From assembly GCF_017086405.1 (NCBI RefSeq), contig NZ_CP070973.1, positions 5,798,739 through 5,862,738 on the forward strand: a stretch of DNA of 64,000 nucleotides, given 5' to 3'. The notes under the pieces were generated by a model, which was not told where the DNA came from, made no database searches, and worked only from the letters and a program-made list of their open reading frames with translations. The DNA is from Mycobacterium gordonae. GTDB lineage: Bacteria; Actinomycetota; Actinomycetes; Mycobacteriales; Mycobacteriaceae. Every line of letters starts with the position of its first letter. Position 1 is the first letter of the stretch. Position numbers and translations under genes: made by a program. Below are positions 9,166 to 18,200 of the stretch, piece after piece.

Positions 9166-9231
9166 GTCACTCTTGTCACTTCAGCCTCTGGAAAAGTTGG
9201 GTGTCCGGTTGCCCGCCTTCGAGCGACAACT
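9165..9231 (+). repeat. left terminal inverted repeat
   Basis: Begins at the kdpE stop (TGA at 9163-9165) with AGTCACTCTTGTCACTTCAG and continues to GCGACAACT. It pairs with 9690-9757 on the other strand. A related direct copy is at 9291-9350, where it forms the 3' end of the enclosed gene. Confidence 0.7.
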
Positions 9232-9305
9232 CGCGCCGCGCGGTGGCGTTTTCGTTCCGATCGCATGGGTCACTTCAGCCCATGGCTAGCGGGTCACCTC
9301 AGCCC

Positions 9306-9635
9306 CTAGAAAAGATGCCTGCCTGTTTGTCCGCCTTTGCGCGACAACCGAGCTCTATCCCGCAGCACCAAGACCCGTTGGTGGATGCGGTATTCGGTAG
9401 ACCGTGGCATGCCCGCAGGGCCGTATTTGCCCCGGCCGAGCCGACGAACCCGGCCCCGCCTGATTTCCCATCGCAGCGCATCCGAAATGACTTTCGACGC
9501 TCTGCCTTTCACGCAGAAGCCGTGCCACTCCAATGCGTCGATCATTTCGGCAATGGTTGCCGGTCCGTGCAACGCCAGCTGCCAGGTGAGCACGTATCGG
9601 AGTTCGGTTCCGCGGAGACATAAGGCGGGGGCCAT
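9306..9635 (-). CDS. hypothetical winged-helix-like protein inside the repeat element
   Basis: 109 residues from ATG 9635. The frame also allows a GTG at 9659, adding eight residues. I do not recognise the family. The middle (ATIAEMIDALEWHGFCVKG, then RASKVISDALRWEIRRGRVR and RLGRGKYGP) has the pattern of a small winged helix: a helix, a helix rich in Arg/Lys, then a basic wing ending in a GKY-type hairpin. It is strongly basic overall, which suits DNA binding. Its stop codon falls inside the internal copy (9291-9350) of the element's terminal repeat, so gene and repeat look like one unit. It could be a regulator, the DNA-binding part of a toxin-antitoxin pair, or a replication/transposition accessory. 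Confidence 0.5.
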   Translation of the reverse strand: MAPALCLRGTELRYVLTWQLALHGPATIAEMIDALEWHGFCVKGRASKVISDALRWEIRRGRVRRLGRGKYGPAGMPRSTEYRIHQRVLVLRDRARLSRKGGQTGRHLF

Positions 9636-9689
9636 TGGGGCACCGTCGCATGTCGGCACGGCGCGCGCACTTCAGTCTGTGCATGCGCA

Positions 9690-9757
9690 AATTGTCGCTA
9701 GGAGGCGGGCAGCCGGACACCCAAGATTTCCAGAGGCTGAAGTGACGAGAGTGACTA
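9690..9757 (-). repeat. right terminal inverted repeat
   Basis: Read on the minus strand it starts at the ppx stop codon (TAG) as AGTCACTCTCGTCACTTCAG and ends GCGACAATT, matching 9165-9231 with about 90 percent identity. Confidence 0.7.
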
Positions 9758-10705
9758 GGCGATCGACAACACGATCCCGTCCAGGATGTCGTGCTCACTG
9801 ACGATCAACTCGGAAATTCCTGCCCGCGAACGCAATTCACGTGCCAATTCCTGCACCACGATCGCTCCACCACCGATGACGTCGACGCGGCCCTCATGCA
9901 TCGGACCCAGCGCGGCCCGCTCCGCCCGGGTCATCCAGATCAGTCCGTCGCACACCGCCACCAGATCGTCAAGCGGCACCCGCGAAAGATGAATCGCCGC
10001 AGCGTCATAGCGGGTCAATCCGTGCGCCAGCGCCGACAATGTCGTCATCGTCCCCGCCAGCCCGACCCAGGTCCTGGCCCCAGCAACCGGCACCTCGCGC
10101 CAGGCGACGTCGAGCCGCGCACGCACCACGTCGCGCGCGGCCGCCACTTCCTCCGATGAAGGCGGATCCGAATGCAGACACCGCTCCGTCAAGCGCACAC
10201 AACCGATGTCGGCCGAGTAACCCGCCACGATCGCGTCGGCGGAATTACCCAGCACAATCTCCGTAGACCCACCCCCCAGGTCGACCACGACGAACGGCCC
10301 ACCCGCTTCGTCCAGCTCGCGGACCGCACCACGAAAAGACAGCGCAGCCTCCTCGTCACCGGTGATCACCTCGGCAACGGAACCAGGAATCACCTCGCCC
10401 AGCACGTCGGCTGTCATCGCGAAGAAGACGTCGCGATTGGCCGCGTCCCGTGTCGCCGAGGTGGCCACCATTCGCACCCGCTCGACATCATGCAGGCGAA
10501 GAAGTCCCGCATAGTCAACCAGCGCCGCACGCGTTCGGGCGATCGCCTCGGGGGCGAACTCACCTGTCGCATCCACGCCCTGACCCAACCGGACGATGCG
10601 CATCTCCCGGTGTACATCGCGAAGCAGTTGACCCTCGACGTCGGCGATCAGCAACCGGATCGAGTTGGTACCGCAGTCGATAGCGGCGAGTCGCGTCAAA
10701 GCCAT
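9755..10705 (-). CDS. ppx: exopolyphosphatase / ppGpp phosphatase family protein (Ppx2-like)
   Basis: 316 residues of the Ppx/GppA family in the ASKHA ATPase fold. The N-terminal phosphate-binding motif AIDCGTNSIRLLI (residues 8-20) and the second glycine motif VVVDLGGGSTEIVLG (about 138-152) are intact. The family hydrolyses terminal phosphate from polyphosphate or pppGpp; this short form matches mycobacterial Ppx2 (Rv1026). It overlaps the upstream DUF501 gene by 10 bp and ends convergently against kdpE, with the repeat element between them. Confidence 0.85.
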   Translation of the reverse strand: MALTRLAAIDCGTNSIRLLIADVEGQLLRDVHREMRIVRLGQGVDATGEFAPEAIARTRAALVDYAGLLRLHDVERVRMVATSATRDAANRDVFFAMTADVLGEVIPGSVAEVITGDEEAALSFRGAVRELDEAGGPFVVVDLGGGSTEIVLGNSADAIVAGYSADIGCVRLTERCLHSDPPSSEEVAAARDVVRARLDVAWREVPVAGARTWVGLAGTMTTLSALAHGLTRYDAAAIHLSRVPLDDLVAVCDGLIWMTRAERAALGPMHEGRVDVIGGGAIVVQELARELRSRAGISELIVSEHDILDGIVLSIA

Positions 10706-11187
10706 TGCCTCCCAATCAGAGCAGCTGCCGCGCCGGACTCCGCGGCCAGCAGCGCCAGCGCCTCGTCACCGAACGGATTCACCCCCCGACCCTTGGCCAG
10801 TGAATGCGCAATCAGCACGTGCAGGCACTTGACCCGGTCCGGCATGCCGCCGCCCGAGAATGTGGTACCCAACGGTTCGATAGCGTCCCGCTCGGCAAGA
10901 TAAGACTCATGTGCCCGACGATACGCGGCGGCCAAATCCGGATCACAGCGCAACCTTTCGGTCATGTCGCGCATCAGACCGGTCGTCTCCAGCCGGCTCG
11001 CCGCGGCCGTGAGTAGCGGGTGCGTCAGATAGTACAGCGTCGGAAACGGTGTCCCGTCAGGAAGTTTCGGCGCGGTCTTCACCACCCCCGGTTCACCGTC
11101 CAAGCATCGGTAGGCGATTTCGAGCACACCACGAGGCTCGCGACCCAGCTGGCGCGCCACGGCCTCCTGGTCGGCGGGATCAACCAC
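10696..11187 (-). CDS. DUF501 conserved protein (Rv1025-like)
   Basis: 163 residues from GTG 11187 (VVDPADQEAVARQLGR). This start was chosen because it matches the conserved N-terminus, while the longer frame upstream runs over the preceding gene. It contains the DUF501 hallmark CLHVLIAHSLAKGRGVNPFG near the C-terminus, along with TPFPTLYYLTHP and FSGGGMPDRVKCLH. The function is unknown, but the gene is almost always between the divisome-like gene and ppx in Actinobacteria, as here. It overlaps both neighbours (8 bp upstream, 10 bp downstream), so it belongs to the lpqU-eno-ftsB-like-ppx operon. Confidence 0.85.
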   Translation of the reverse strand: MVDPADQEAVARQLGREPRGVLEIAYRCLDGEPGVVKTAPKLPDGTPFPTLYYLTHPLLTAAASRLETTGLMRDMTERLRCDPDLAAAYRRAHESYLAERDAIEPLGTTFSGGGMPDRVKCLHVLIAHSLAKGRGVNPFGDEALALLAAESGAAAALIGRQWL

Positions 11188-11854
11188 CGGGGGACGGCGG
11201 GTTGGGTTGGGCCTGCTCGGGCGCCGGGCCGGCCCCGGGTGGCAGGTGCGGCGCGTCGGCGATCGTGTGCCACAAGGACGTATACCAAGGCTCGTTCTTG
11301 GCCGCACCACCCACCTCCGCACCGGGCTGTGGAGCCGCCACCGCCCCGGGCGGAAGCTGGACCTGGAACGGAATGTCTCCGGGCTTGACGAATCCGAGAC
11401 GTTCGCGCGCCTGCGCCGCGACGTAAGCCGGGTCAGCCAGCTGACCCTTGCGCTGCTCCAACTCGGCGATCTGGCGGCGCAGCGCGGCCTCGGTCGCGGT
11501 CAATTGGGCCATCTCGGTGCGCTGCGCAAAATACGTGCGCACCGGCCCGGCGATCGTCAGCGTAAGCACACAGACCACCGCGGCGAGGATCGCGGCACGC
11601 CGAGCGGTGAACCCCAGCCGCTGATCCGACCGCTGTTCAACGGATTCGGTGAAAGACCGCTTGATGGGATCCACAACATGCTCGTGTAACGAGCCGGTGG
11701 ACCGGGTTGCGTCGGGAGCCTTCTGTGCGGGCTTGGACACAGGCTTTGCGAACGGCTTCGCCGGCCCGGCGGAGCGACGCGCCCGAGCCGAATCACCCGG
11801 CTTCCCCGGCCGGGAGGCCGGGGATCGCCGTTTCGGATCGGGCTTGGGAGACAA
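11180..11854 (-). CDS. FtsB/DivIC-type septum protein (Rv1024-like)
   Basis: 224 residues from a TTG at 11854, two bases after the eno stop (TAGCTTG). This start gives an N-terminus SPKPDPKRRSPASRPGKPG like other mycobacterial forms. It has a basic, Pro/Ala-rich cytoplasmic N-terminus of about 80 residues, one membrane helix (AAILAAVVCVLTLTIAG), then an extracytoplasmic coiled coil (TEMAQLTATEAALRRQIAEL) with the family motif DPAYVAAQARERLGFVKPGD. The Pro-rich tail is low complexity. By analogy with FtsB/DivIC it would bridge FtsQ and FtsL at the division site. Confidence 0.8.
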   Translation of the reverse strand: MSPKPDPKRRSPASRPGKPGDSARARRSAGPAKPFAKPVSKPAQKAPDATRSTGSLHEHVVDPIKRSFTESVEQRSDQRLGFTARRAAILAAVVCVLTLTIAGPVRTYFAQRTEMAQLTATEAALRRQIAELEQRKGQLADPAYVAAQARERLGFVKPGDIPFQVQLPPGAVAAPQPGAEVGGAAKNEPWYTSLWHTIADAPHLPPGAGPAPEQAQPNPPSPGG

Positions 11855-11855
11855 G

Positions 11856-13145
11856 CTACTTGGGGTCCACCGCGTACCGTGGGAACGCCAGATCACCGGC
11901 GTAGCGGGCCGCATCACCCAGCGCCTCTTCGATCCGCAACAGCTGGTTGTACTTGGCGACCCGTTCGCTGCGGGCCGGCGCGCCGGTCTTGATCTGGCCG
12001 CTGCCGACGGCCACCGCCAGGTCCGCGATGGTGGTGTCCTCGGTCTCGCCGCTGCGGTGGCTCATCATCGTGCGGTATCCGCTGTGGTGCGCCAGGGCGA
12101 CCGCGTCCAGCGTCTCGGTCAGCGTGCCGATCTGATTCACCTTGACCAGCAATGCATTTGCCACGCCTCGCTCGATCCCCTCTTCGAGCCGCTCGGGATT
12201 GGTGACGAACAGGTCGTCTCCGACGATCTGCACCCGGTCACCGATGCCGGCCGTGAGAGCGGCCCAGCCGTCCCAATCGTCTTCGGACAGCGGGTCTTCG
12301 ATGGACACCAGCGGGTAGGCGTTGAGCAGGCCGGCGTAGAACTCCGTCATCTCGTCGGCGGTGCGGGTCGAGCCCTCGAAGCTGTATCCGGTGCCCGCGG
12401 TGTAGAACTCGGTGGCCGCGACGTCGAGCGCCAGGGCGACGTCCACACCGAGCTTGAAGCCGGCCGACTCGATGGCCCGGCTGATCAGATCGAGCGCCGC
12501 GGTGGTGCCGGCCACGTCCGGCGCGAAGCCACCCTCGTCACCCAAGCCGGTGGACAGCCCTTCCTTCTTCAGCACCGACTTCAGCGCGTGATACACCTCA
12601 GCCCCCCAGCGCAACGACTCGCTGAAGCTCGGGGCGCCGATCGGAGCCACCATGAATTCCTGGACGTCGACACCGGTATCGGCGTGCGCGCCACCGTTGA
12701 CGATATTCATCATGGGCACCGGCAGAATGTGGGCGTTCGGTCCGCCCAGGTACCGAAACAGCGGCAGAGCGGCGCTATCCGCCGCCGCCTTGGCAACCGC
12801 CAGGGAGATGCCGAGAATCGCGTTGGCCCCCAGGCGCGACTTGTCCGGCGTGCCATCGAGGTCGACCAGCGCCTGGTCGACCAGCCGCTGGTCGTCGGCG
12901 TTGAGCCCGATGACTGCCGGTCCGATCTCGTCCAGCACCGCCTGAACGGCCTTCTTCACGCCTTTGCCGCCATACCGGTCACCGCCGTCGCGCAGCTCAA
13001 CCGCCTCGTGCTCGCCGGTCGATGCGCCCGACGGCACCGCGGCGCGGGCAAATGTTCCGTCGATCAGCGCGACCTCGACCTCGACGGTCGGGTTGCCGCG
13101 GGAGTCAAGGATCTCGCGGGCTCCGACCTGCTCGATAATCGGCAC
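11856..13145 (-). CDS. eno: enolase
   Basis: 429 residues from GTG 13145, preceded by AAAGGAGA at good spacing. It converts 2-phosphoglycerate to phosphoenolpyruvate. The N-terminal REILDSRGNPTVEVEV, the metal-ligand region SIEDPLSEDDW, the signature LLVKVNQIGTLTET with catalytic Lys, and SHRSGETEDTTIADLAVA with the mobile-loop residues are all present. Its length equals the M. tuberculosis enzyme. It sits in an operon between lpqU (52 bp upstream) and the FtsB-like gene. Confidence 0.97.
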   Translation of the reverse strand: MPIIEQVGAREILDSRGNPTVEVEVALIDGTFARAAVPSGASTGEHEAVELRDGGDRYGGKGVKKAVQAVLDEIGPAVIGLNADDQRLVDQALVDLDGTPDKSRLGANAILGISLAVAKAAADSAALPLFRYLGGPNAHILPVPMMNIVNGGAHADTGVDVQEFMVAPIGAPSFSESLRWGAEVYHALKSVLKKEGLSTGLGDEGGFAPDVAGTTAALDLISRAIESAGFKLGVDVALALDVAATEFYTAGTGYSFEGSTRTADEMTEFYAGLLNAYPLVSIEDPLSEDDWDGWAALTAGIGDRVQIVGDDLFVTNPERLEEGIERGVANALLVKVNQIGTLTETLDAVALAHHSGYRTMMSHRSGETEDTTIADLAVAVGSGQIKTGAPARSERVAKYNQLLRIEEALGDAARYAGDLAFPRYAVDPK

Positions 13146-13197
13146 TGGGTTCTCCTTTGCGCTCTGGCTCTGTTGCGGCCCCCGGCGGTACATCTTT

Positions 13198-13929
13198 CTA
13201 CAGCGGGTGACCCGCCGCATAGGCGGTCGCCCAGTCTCGCACCGCCCGCGCATACACCCCGGAGTTGTTGTATGCGCGCAACGCATTGATCCAGCCGCGC
13301 GCGGTGGAGAGATCCTTTCCGCGCCAACACAAATAACCAGCGGCCGAGAGTGCGGCATCGTCGATGTTGTCCGGGCTGGCCTTGCCGTCGTTGTTGGCGT
13401 CCACCCCGTACAGACGCCAGGTTTCGGAGATGAACTGCATCGGCCCCATCGCGCGCTCCACGCCGTTGTCACCGTCCAGCAGGCCGGCGCCGTTGTCCAC
13501 GATGCGCAGATTGCCGCCGCTGCCGTCGAGCAGCACACCCCGGATAGGGGGCCGGACGTCGCCGTTAGGCAGTATCGTCGCACCGCGGTACGTGCCGTTA
13601 TGGCTCTCCACCTGCCCGATGCCCGCCAGCGTCGTCCAGGCGATGTGGCATTTCGGGTTCTCCACTTCGGCAACGCGGGCGGCGTAGGCGTAGGCCTCCA
13701 GCGCGAGGACCGGCATCTCCATCGCCGGTGCCCGCGCCTCGGCCCACTCGCGCAACTGATCGGCGGGACGACCGACGGCATGCGTGTCGACCGGCGGCAC
13801 CGGATCCCCCGCCGGCGGCGGCACTCCCTCCGGGATGAACAGACTGAGCTGCCAGGTGCAACTTGACGCCAACAGCATCGCGGTCGCCCCTATCACGGCG
13901 ACCGCGCGCAACCAACGTCTTGGCGACAC
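13198..13929 (-). CDS. lpqU: lytic transglycosylase-type lipoprotein LpqU
   Basis: 243 residues from GTG 13929. It has a signal sequence with lipobox-like LLASSC (C24), predicting a lipid-anchored envelope protein. The body is an SLT-like lysozyme fold: catalytic Glu is E108 in GIGQVESHNGTYRG, followed by AMGPMQFISETWRLYG and AGYLCWRGKDL, all typical of the MltB-like group that cleaves peptidoglycan glycan strands. The order lpqU-eno is conserved in mycobacteria. The 186 bp upstream (13930-14115) separates it from mazG on the same strand and presumably holds the operon promoter, though no clear hexamers were identified. Confidence 0.85.
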   Translation of the reverse strand: MSPRRWLRAVAVIGATAMLLASSCTWQLSLFIPEGVPPPAGDPVPPVDTHAVGRPADQLREWAEARAPAMEMPVLALEAYAYAARVAEVENPKCHIAWTTLAGIGQVESHNGTYRGATILPNGDVRPPIRGVLLDGSGGNLRIVDNGAGLLDGDNGVERAMGPMQFISETWRLYGVDANNDGKASPDNIDDAALSAAGYLCWRGKDLSTARGWINALRAYNNSGVYARAVRDWATAYAAGHPL

Positions 13930-14115
13930 AAACTCTCCCTGTCGATCTCCCTATCGGGGCGCCTCACCCTTTTCGGCCCTCAACATCGTCCCACGGGTTG
14001 CCGGAGTGCCCCGTTCACGAAACCGCTCAGCACACCACATCGTGCCCGTCGTCGGCCCACGAACTGGTTCTTTGTGGAGCTCCTCTGAGTTATCGCAAAC
14101 CTGGCTGAAAGCCCG

Positions 14116-15222
14116 TCAGCGGCGCCCTTTGCGCTTCTTGGGACGCGACTCCTTGGGAGCTTCCGGCTTATCGTCGGCGACTTCGGGTTCCGGTTTGAAC
14201 TCGAACTCCGGTTCGAACTCGGACTCCGGTTCGGGCTCGGACTCGGGCTCGAACGCCGACTCGGACTCTTCCAGGCTCGACGCCGCGGTCGGCCAGTGTG
14301 CCCGCCACTCCTCTTCGGTGACAAAGCCCAACGGCGTCATGTCGAGTTCTTCGGCGACGCTGTCGCCGCGGCGGGTGGCGGCAATCGCCTTCTCGACCAA
14401 ACGAACCGATTCGACGAAGTCCAATACGGCTGCGCGCAATGTGTTTTCCGCATCGAAATCGGCCGACAGGTTGATCGTGGTGACCTCGGCCGGGATGAAC
14501 TCGGCGGGCAGTCCGGCCTGTCGCACGCGTTGGATCACCTTCTGCGCCAGCGCCAAAGCCGGCTGCCCGGTGTGAACGTCGTCCAACACGGAGTTTCGCG
14601 ACTTCTGCGACCGCTCGGACGCCTTGGCCTCTTCCCACTGAGACAACTGATCCTGCAGCGAAATCGCCTCACCCGCAAGCACTCCCGGCACCCGATTGCC
14701 GAGCTTGCGCATCAGCGTATCGGCGACGTCGTCGATGGTGAACGGCAGCAAGGCCGCGTCTTCGGCGATACGGGAATGAAAGAGCACCTGCAGCAACAGG
14801 TCACCGAGTTCTTCGCGCACCGAGTCGAGGTTTCCGCTGTGCACGGCGTCCAACAGTTCGTAGGTCTCTTCCAGCAGGTATCTGCGCAGCGAGTCGTGGG
14901 TTTGTTCGCTTTCCCAGGGCCCTGCGGTACGCAGTTTGTCCATCATCGCGACAGCGTCGATCAAACGCTCGCCGCGCTGACGTTCCGGGGCGGCGATCAG
15001 CCGGGCGCCGGCCGCCAACCGCGCGGTGACCGCCGGGTGGTTCGGATCCGACGACAACAGCACCGGAGCGTCTTCACCGGTGTAGGCCGGGTGCGCGTCG
15101 GGCAGCGACCACGGCACCGCGATCGGCATCTCCTCGGTGTACTGGACGGGCCCGCGGAGCAGCTCGATGGCTTCCACCGGCACCAGCGCCGGGCGGCGGG
15201 GGTCGACCAGGACGACAATCAT
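14116..15222 (-). CDS. mazG: nucleoside triphosphate pyrophosphohydrolase MazG
   Basis: 368 residues. The N-terminal 100 residues are the actinobacterial extension (MIVVLVDPRRPALVPVEAIE). The MazG domain carries the metal-binding helices with EETYELLDAV and EELGDLLLQVLFH (ExxE and ExxD pairs), then a second half with KLGNRVPGV. It hydrolyses NTPs to NMP and PPi, a pool-cleaning role that includes oxidised nucleotides. The last 55 residues (from about 314) are a Glu/Pro/Phe repeat of the type EPESEPEPESEFEPEFEF, then a basic KKRKGRR end. This tail makes it longer than the about 325-residue M. tuberculosis protein. Its ATG overlaps the last base of the mfd stop. Confidence 0.92.
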   Translation of the reverse strand: MIVVLVDPRRPALVPVEAIELLRGPVQYTEEMPIAVPWSLPDAHPAYTGEDAPVLLSSDPNHPAVTARLAAGARLIAAPERQRGERLIDAVAMMDKLRTAGPWESEQTHDSLRRYLLEETYELLDAVHSGNLDSVREELGDLLLQVLFHSRIAEDAALLPFTIDDVADTLMRKLGNRVPGVLAGEAISLQDQLSQWEEAKASERSQKSRNSVLDDVHTGQPALALAQKVIQRVRQAGLPAEFIPAEVTTINLSADFDAENTLRAAVLDFVESVRLVEKAIAATRRGDSVAEELDMTPLGFVTEEEWRAHWPTAASSLEESESAFEPESEPEPESEFEPEFEFKPEPEVADDKPEAPKESRPKKRKGRR

Positions 15223-18200
15223 CAGGCTTGCCGCTCCTTCGCCGATTTCGTCATACCGACATCTTGCTGCGGTTTCCCGGCCAGCGCAGTAACCAAATCG
15301 GCAACCATCTGGACCAACTCGACATCGCGGATGTGCCCGGCGCCGATACCGCCGGCGCGCGGGATGGGAACCTGCACCGTGGACGTCGTCGCCCGGTACC
15401 GGGCGCCCGGGTACATCCGTGCCAGGCGAACCTGGGCGGAGTCCGGCAGCGTCAGGGGGGACAGCCGCACCACCGCCGTCGAAGCGGCCGATACGGCACT
15501 GACCTCGGTGATTCCCGAGGCCTTGCACAGCAACCGCAGCCGCGCGACCGCCACCAGCCGTTCGGCGGGCTCGGGCAGCGGACCGTACCGGTCGATGAGC
15601 TCTTCGATGACCGAGCTGACGGCGGCATCGGAAGTGGCGGCGGCCAGACGGCGGTAACCCTCCAGCCGAAGCCGGTCGCTGGCGATGTAGTCCGGCGGCA
15701 GGTGCGCATCGACCGGCAGGTCGATGCGCACCTCCTTGGGCTCTTCCGGAGTGGTCACGGTCTGCCCGTCCGCTGCGGCCCGATATGCCTCGACGGCCTC
15801 ACCCACCAGCCGGACATACAGGTCGAAGCCGACGCCCGCGACGTGCCCGGACTGCTCGACGCCGAGCACGTTGCCGGCGCCGCGGATCTCGAGGTCTTTG
15901 AGCGCCACCGCCATACCGGCCCCCAGCTCGTTGTTCTGCGCGATCGTGGCCAGCCGGTCATAGGCCGTCTCGGTCAGCGGCGCGTTCTGCGGGTAGAGGA
16001 AGTAGGCGTACCCACGCTCGCGGCTGCGACCCACTCGCCCGCGCAACTGATGCAGCTGGGACAATCCGAAAGTGTCGGCGCGTTCCACGATCAGAGTGTT
16101 GGCATTGGAAATGTCCAGGCCGGTCTCCACGATCGTGGTGCACACCAGGATGTCGTAGTCGCGGTTCCAGAACCCCTGCACGGTTCGTTCCAGCAGGTCT
16201 TCGGGCATCTGTCCGTGCGCCACGACAACCCGGGCCTCGGGCACCAGCTCTCGGACGTGGGCCGCGGCGCGGTCGATGGAGCTGACCCGGTTGTGCACGT
16301 AGAACGCCTGCCCGTCGCGCAGCAGTTCGCGTCGCAGAGCGGCGGCGATCTGCTTGTCGTCGTGCGGGCCGACATAGGTCAGCACCGGGTAGCGCTCCTC
16401 GGGCGGGGTCAGAATCGTCGACATCTCGCGAATGCCGGCCAGGCTCATCTCGAGGGTGCGCGGGATCGGGGTTGCGCTCATGGTCAGCACGTCGACGTGG
16501 CTGCGCAGCGCTTTGATGTGCTCTTTGTGCTCGACCCCGAAGCGTTGTTCCTCGTCGACGATCACCAAGCCAAGGTCTTTCCAGCGCACCCCGGTCTGCA
16601 GCAACCGGTGGGTGCCGATCACGATGTCGACCGATCCGTCGGCCATGCCTTCGATCACCTTGCGGGACTCGGCCGGATCGGTGAATCGGGACAACCCTTT
16701 GACGGTCACCGGGAAGCCGGCCATCCGGTCGGTGAAGGTCTGCAGATGCTGGTCGGCCAGCAGCGTGGTCGGCACCAGCACGGCGACCTGCTTGCCGTCC
16801 TGGACTGCCTTGAACGCCGCCCGCACGGCGATCTCGGTCTTGCCGTAGCCGACGTCACCGCAGATCACCCGGTCCATCGGGATCGGCTTCTCCATGTCGG
16901 ACTTCACCTCGGTGATCGCGGTGAGCTGGTCGACGGTCTCGGTGAAGCCGAAGGCGTCCTCCATCTCGGCCTGCCAGGGTGTGTCGGGCGCGAACGCGTG
17001 TCCGGGGCTGGCCTGCCGCTTCGCATAAAGTGCCACCAGCTCACCGGCGATCTCGCGCACCGCGCGGCGGGCCTTGGTCTTGGTGTTGGTCCAGTCGCTG
17101 CCACCGAGTTTGCTCAGCGCCGGCGCCTGACCTCCCACGTAGCGCGACAGCTGGTCGAGGGAGTCCATCGGGACAAACAACTTGTCGGACCCACCGCCCC
17201 GCTTGGCCGATGCGTATTCCAGCACCAGGTATTCGCGACGGGCTCCGCCGACGGTGCGCTCCACCATTTCGACGAACCGGCCGATGCCGTGCTGGTCGTG
17301 AACCACGAGGTCGCCGGCGGTCAGCGCCAGCGGGTCGACGGTGTTGCGCCGCTTGGCCGCCAACCGCTTGCCCTCGCCGGTGGTGGCCCGGCTGCCGGTC
17401 AGGTCGGCTTCGGTGATGACCACCAGGTTGGCGCCCGGGACGACGACGCCTTCGTGCAGCGGACCCCTCAAGACGCCGACGACCCCCGGCTTGAGCGTCT
17501 GGCCCGGGTCCAGCATGCCCGCCGGAATATCGGATTCGGCCAGCCGCTCCACCATGCGATGCGCGGTTCCGGTGCCCGGCGCCACCATGGCCGCATATCC
17601 CCCGGTGGCCACGTGTGCGCGCAGCATCGCGAAGATACCGTCGATGTCGTGCTGGTGCCCCCGCGCCGAAGGGGCGGACCGGATGTCCAATTCGATCGCC
17701 GACTCGTCGGAAAGCTGGCTCAACGTCCACCACGGGTGCCCGGACCGGCGCGCCGACTCGCGCACCTCGTCCAGTTCGGCGAACCCCGACCCACCCAGCT
17801 GCTCGACGTCGACCGGCGCATCGGTGCCCAATGCCGCGACCGACCACGACGCCTCCAGGAACTCACGGCCGGTCTTGATCAGGTCGGCGGCCCGGGTGCG
17901 CACCTTCTCCGGGTCACAGACCAACACCGGCGTCCCCGCGGCCAGCTGGTCGGTGAGCAGCGCATGGTCATCAGGACGCAGAACCGGCAGCAACGCCTCC
18001 ATGCCCTCGACCGGAATGCCCTCGGCCAACTTGGCCAGCATGTCGATGATGCTGCCGGTGACGGTGTTTTCCGACGCTGGCTGCTGCCCGGCCAGTGCGG
18101 CAGCGCGCGCCCGGACATCGTCGCTGAGCAACAGTTCGCGGCAGGCGACCGCGACCAGCGTGTCCACCGCAAGTTCCGGAATCGAGCGCTGGTCGGCGAC

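Larger units (their letters stand above)
9165..9757. mobile_element. about 590 bp element with terminal inverted repeats
   Basis: The segment between the convergent genes kdpE and ppx is bounded by long inverted repeats. Positions 9165-9231 read in the plus direction match the reverse complement of 9690-9757 over about 67 bp with roughly 7 mismatches, including the shared core GTCACTTCAGCCTCTGGAAA (9176-9195). A third, more diverged direct copy (about three quarters identical) lies at 9291-9350, and a short copy GGTCACTTCAGCCC at 9268-9281. The stop codons of kdpE and ppx sit at the two outer edges. One small minus-strand gene lies inside. No transposase is present and no target duplication is obvious, so it would be non-autonomous. 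Alternatively it is an amplified intergenic repeat around a small gene. Confidence 0.45.

Noticed and set aside
8955..9623. 222-codon plus-strand frame running through the kdpE 3' end and the repeat element
   Set aside because: It is a shadow of kdpE in another frame, and its downstream part repeats because of the terminal repeat, not because of coding.
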